A stretch of 5,611 bases of DNA from Actinoplanes liguriensis (GTDB lineage Bacteria; Actinomycetota; Actinomycetes; Mycobacteriales; Micromonosporaceae): positions 10,622 to 16,232 of the forward strand of contig KL571376.1 of the NCBI GenBank assembly GCA_000715855.1. Reading direction: 5' to 3'. This document shows positions 4,920-5,611 of this stretch, piece after piece. Below the pieces are notes generated by a model. The model ran no database searches. It was given only the letters and a program-made list of their open reading frames with translations, and was not told the origin of the DNA. Positions within the stretch are counted from its first letter, which is position 1, and each line of letters opens with the position of its first letter. The translations under genes were made by a program, and so were the position numbers.

Positions 4920-5611
4920 GCCGCTTCGACCAGCGACTGGATCGCGAGTCGCGTCGATTCAAACCCGCTGCGACGGTACGTCGTAGACAGCTCGTCCTGG
5001 TCGAGATGCTCGCCGCCGTGGCCGGCTGTGTGGGCGGATACGTCCTGCTCGTCGACCACGCCCGGCACTTCGAGGTCACGCTCGCCTCGCGGATCATCGA
5101 CCTGATCGGGGTCGACCGGATCTCCGGCGTGCTCGGCGACTCGTTCGTGGTCTTCGGGCCCGGGATGGAACCGGTCGTCGCCGAGATGACCGGGTCCTGC
5201 ACGATCCTGAGCAGCGTCCTGGCGCTGGCCGCGCTCGCCGGCGTGGCGCTGCGGCAACGGCCCCAGGTGCTGCCCGGTTTCCTGGCCGCGAGCGTGTTCG
5301 TGCTCGCCGCGAACCAGGTGCGTCTGGTCCTGTCCCTGCTGGCCGGCCGCTACCTGGCCGTCGACGCGCTGATCTTCTTCCACGACTGGATCGGCGCGGT
5401 CATCAACTTCGCGTACACCCTTTTCGGATTGCTCATCATGATCGGACTGACCATGTACGACGCACAGCGCGCCGAGCAGGACCGCTCGGGACGGCACACC
5501 GCCGATCGGCCCGCCGCGTGGGCCAAGCCGGGACTGGGTCACCGGGTGCCGGTCGAGTCGGCGCCCCAGGCGCCCCGGGTGCAGGTGGCCGCTTTCGTTC
5601 ACCGGCGGGGG
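4916..5611 (+). CDS. Exosortase/archaeosortase-family membrane transpeptidase (3' end outside the window)
   Basis: The frame opens at GTG 4916, overlapping the GT2 stop (GTGA), and is still open at 5611, giving 232 residues. Exosortases recognise C-terminal anchor signals of exported proteins, cleave them and are thought to transfer them to another molecule. The family's Cys/Arg/His set is present: C95 in 'TGSCTILSS', R136 in 'NQVRLVL' and H156 in 'FHDWIG'. Helices are predicted at about 26-46, 95-112, 118-142 and 151-178. With the Arg-rich N-terminus inside, all three residues fall near the outer membrane face, as expected. The family's usual C-[ST]-G after the Cys is replaced by C-T-I. The core (about 180 residues, four helices) is short, unlike the eight-helix XrtA type. 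After residue 182 comes a polar, Pro/Arg-rich, probably cytosolic extension that leaves the window. It may be the actinobacterial type NCBI names exosortase P, but I recall this only loosely and give no symbol. Likely partner: the secreted protein at 2323. Confidence 0.85.
   Translation, partial: MSRFDQRLDRESRRFKPAATVRRRQLVLVEMLAAVAGCVGGYVLLVDHARHFEVTLASRIIDLIGVDRISGVLGDSFVVFGPGMEPVVAEMTGSCTILSSVLALAALAGVALRQRPQVLPGFLAASVFVLAANQVRLVLSLLAGRYLAVDALIFFHDWIGAVINFAYTLFGLLIMIGLTMYDAQRAEQDRSGRHTADRPAAWAKPGLGHRVPVESAPQAPRVQVAAFVHRRG

Overview
The window is very GC-rich with strong G/C at third codon positions. It uses GTG starts, short overlapping genes and SigE-type sigma factor, acyltransferase-3 and PIG-L families. 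Together these point to a high-GC actinomycete, probably a member of the Micromonosporaceae such as Actinoplanes; that placement is inference from style and gene content, since no marker gene is present. All seven genes lie on the plus strand and fill nearly the whole window.

Left block (1-2251): the 3' end of a SigE-family sigma factor is joined by a 4-nt GTGA overlap to a membrane acyltransferase of the acyltransferase-3 family. This in turn overlaps by 40 nt the start of an aminoglycoside-phosphotransferase-fold kinase. The overlaps suggest one translationally coupled unit, but no common pathway is obvious.

A 71-nt gap (2252-2322) holds a small inverted repeat and the only really strong Shine-Dalgarno sequence of the window, and probably marks the start of a second unit.

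Right block (2323-5611): four closely packed genes. They encode (1) a small secreted protein with an N-terminal signal peptide and a C-terminal anchor made of a Gly-rich linker, one hydrophobic helix and a basic tail; (2) a PIG-L family N-acetyl-sugar deacetylase; (3) a membrane GT2 glycosyltransferase with all the processive-type motifs (DD, DxD, TED, QxxRW); and (4) an exosortase/archaeosortase-family membrane transpeptidase whose reading frame is still open at the right edge. The joints are a 6-nt gap, an ATGA overlap and a GTGA overlap.

The right block is the interesting part. It looks like a self-contained Gram-positive exosortase cassette with its own candidate substrate and sugar-modifying enzymes. 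A working model is that the GT2 and PIG-L enzymes make an amino-sugar-containing glycan or glycolipid, and that the exosortase cleaves the tail of the secreted protein at the outer membrane face and may join it to that glycan. The enzyme families are well supported by motifs; the substrate pairing and the conjugation step are hypotheses.
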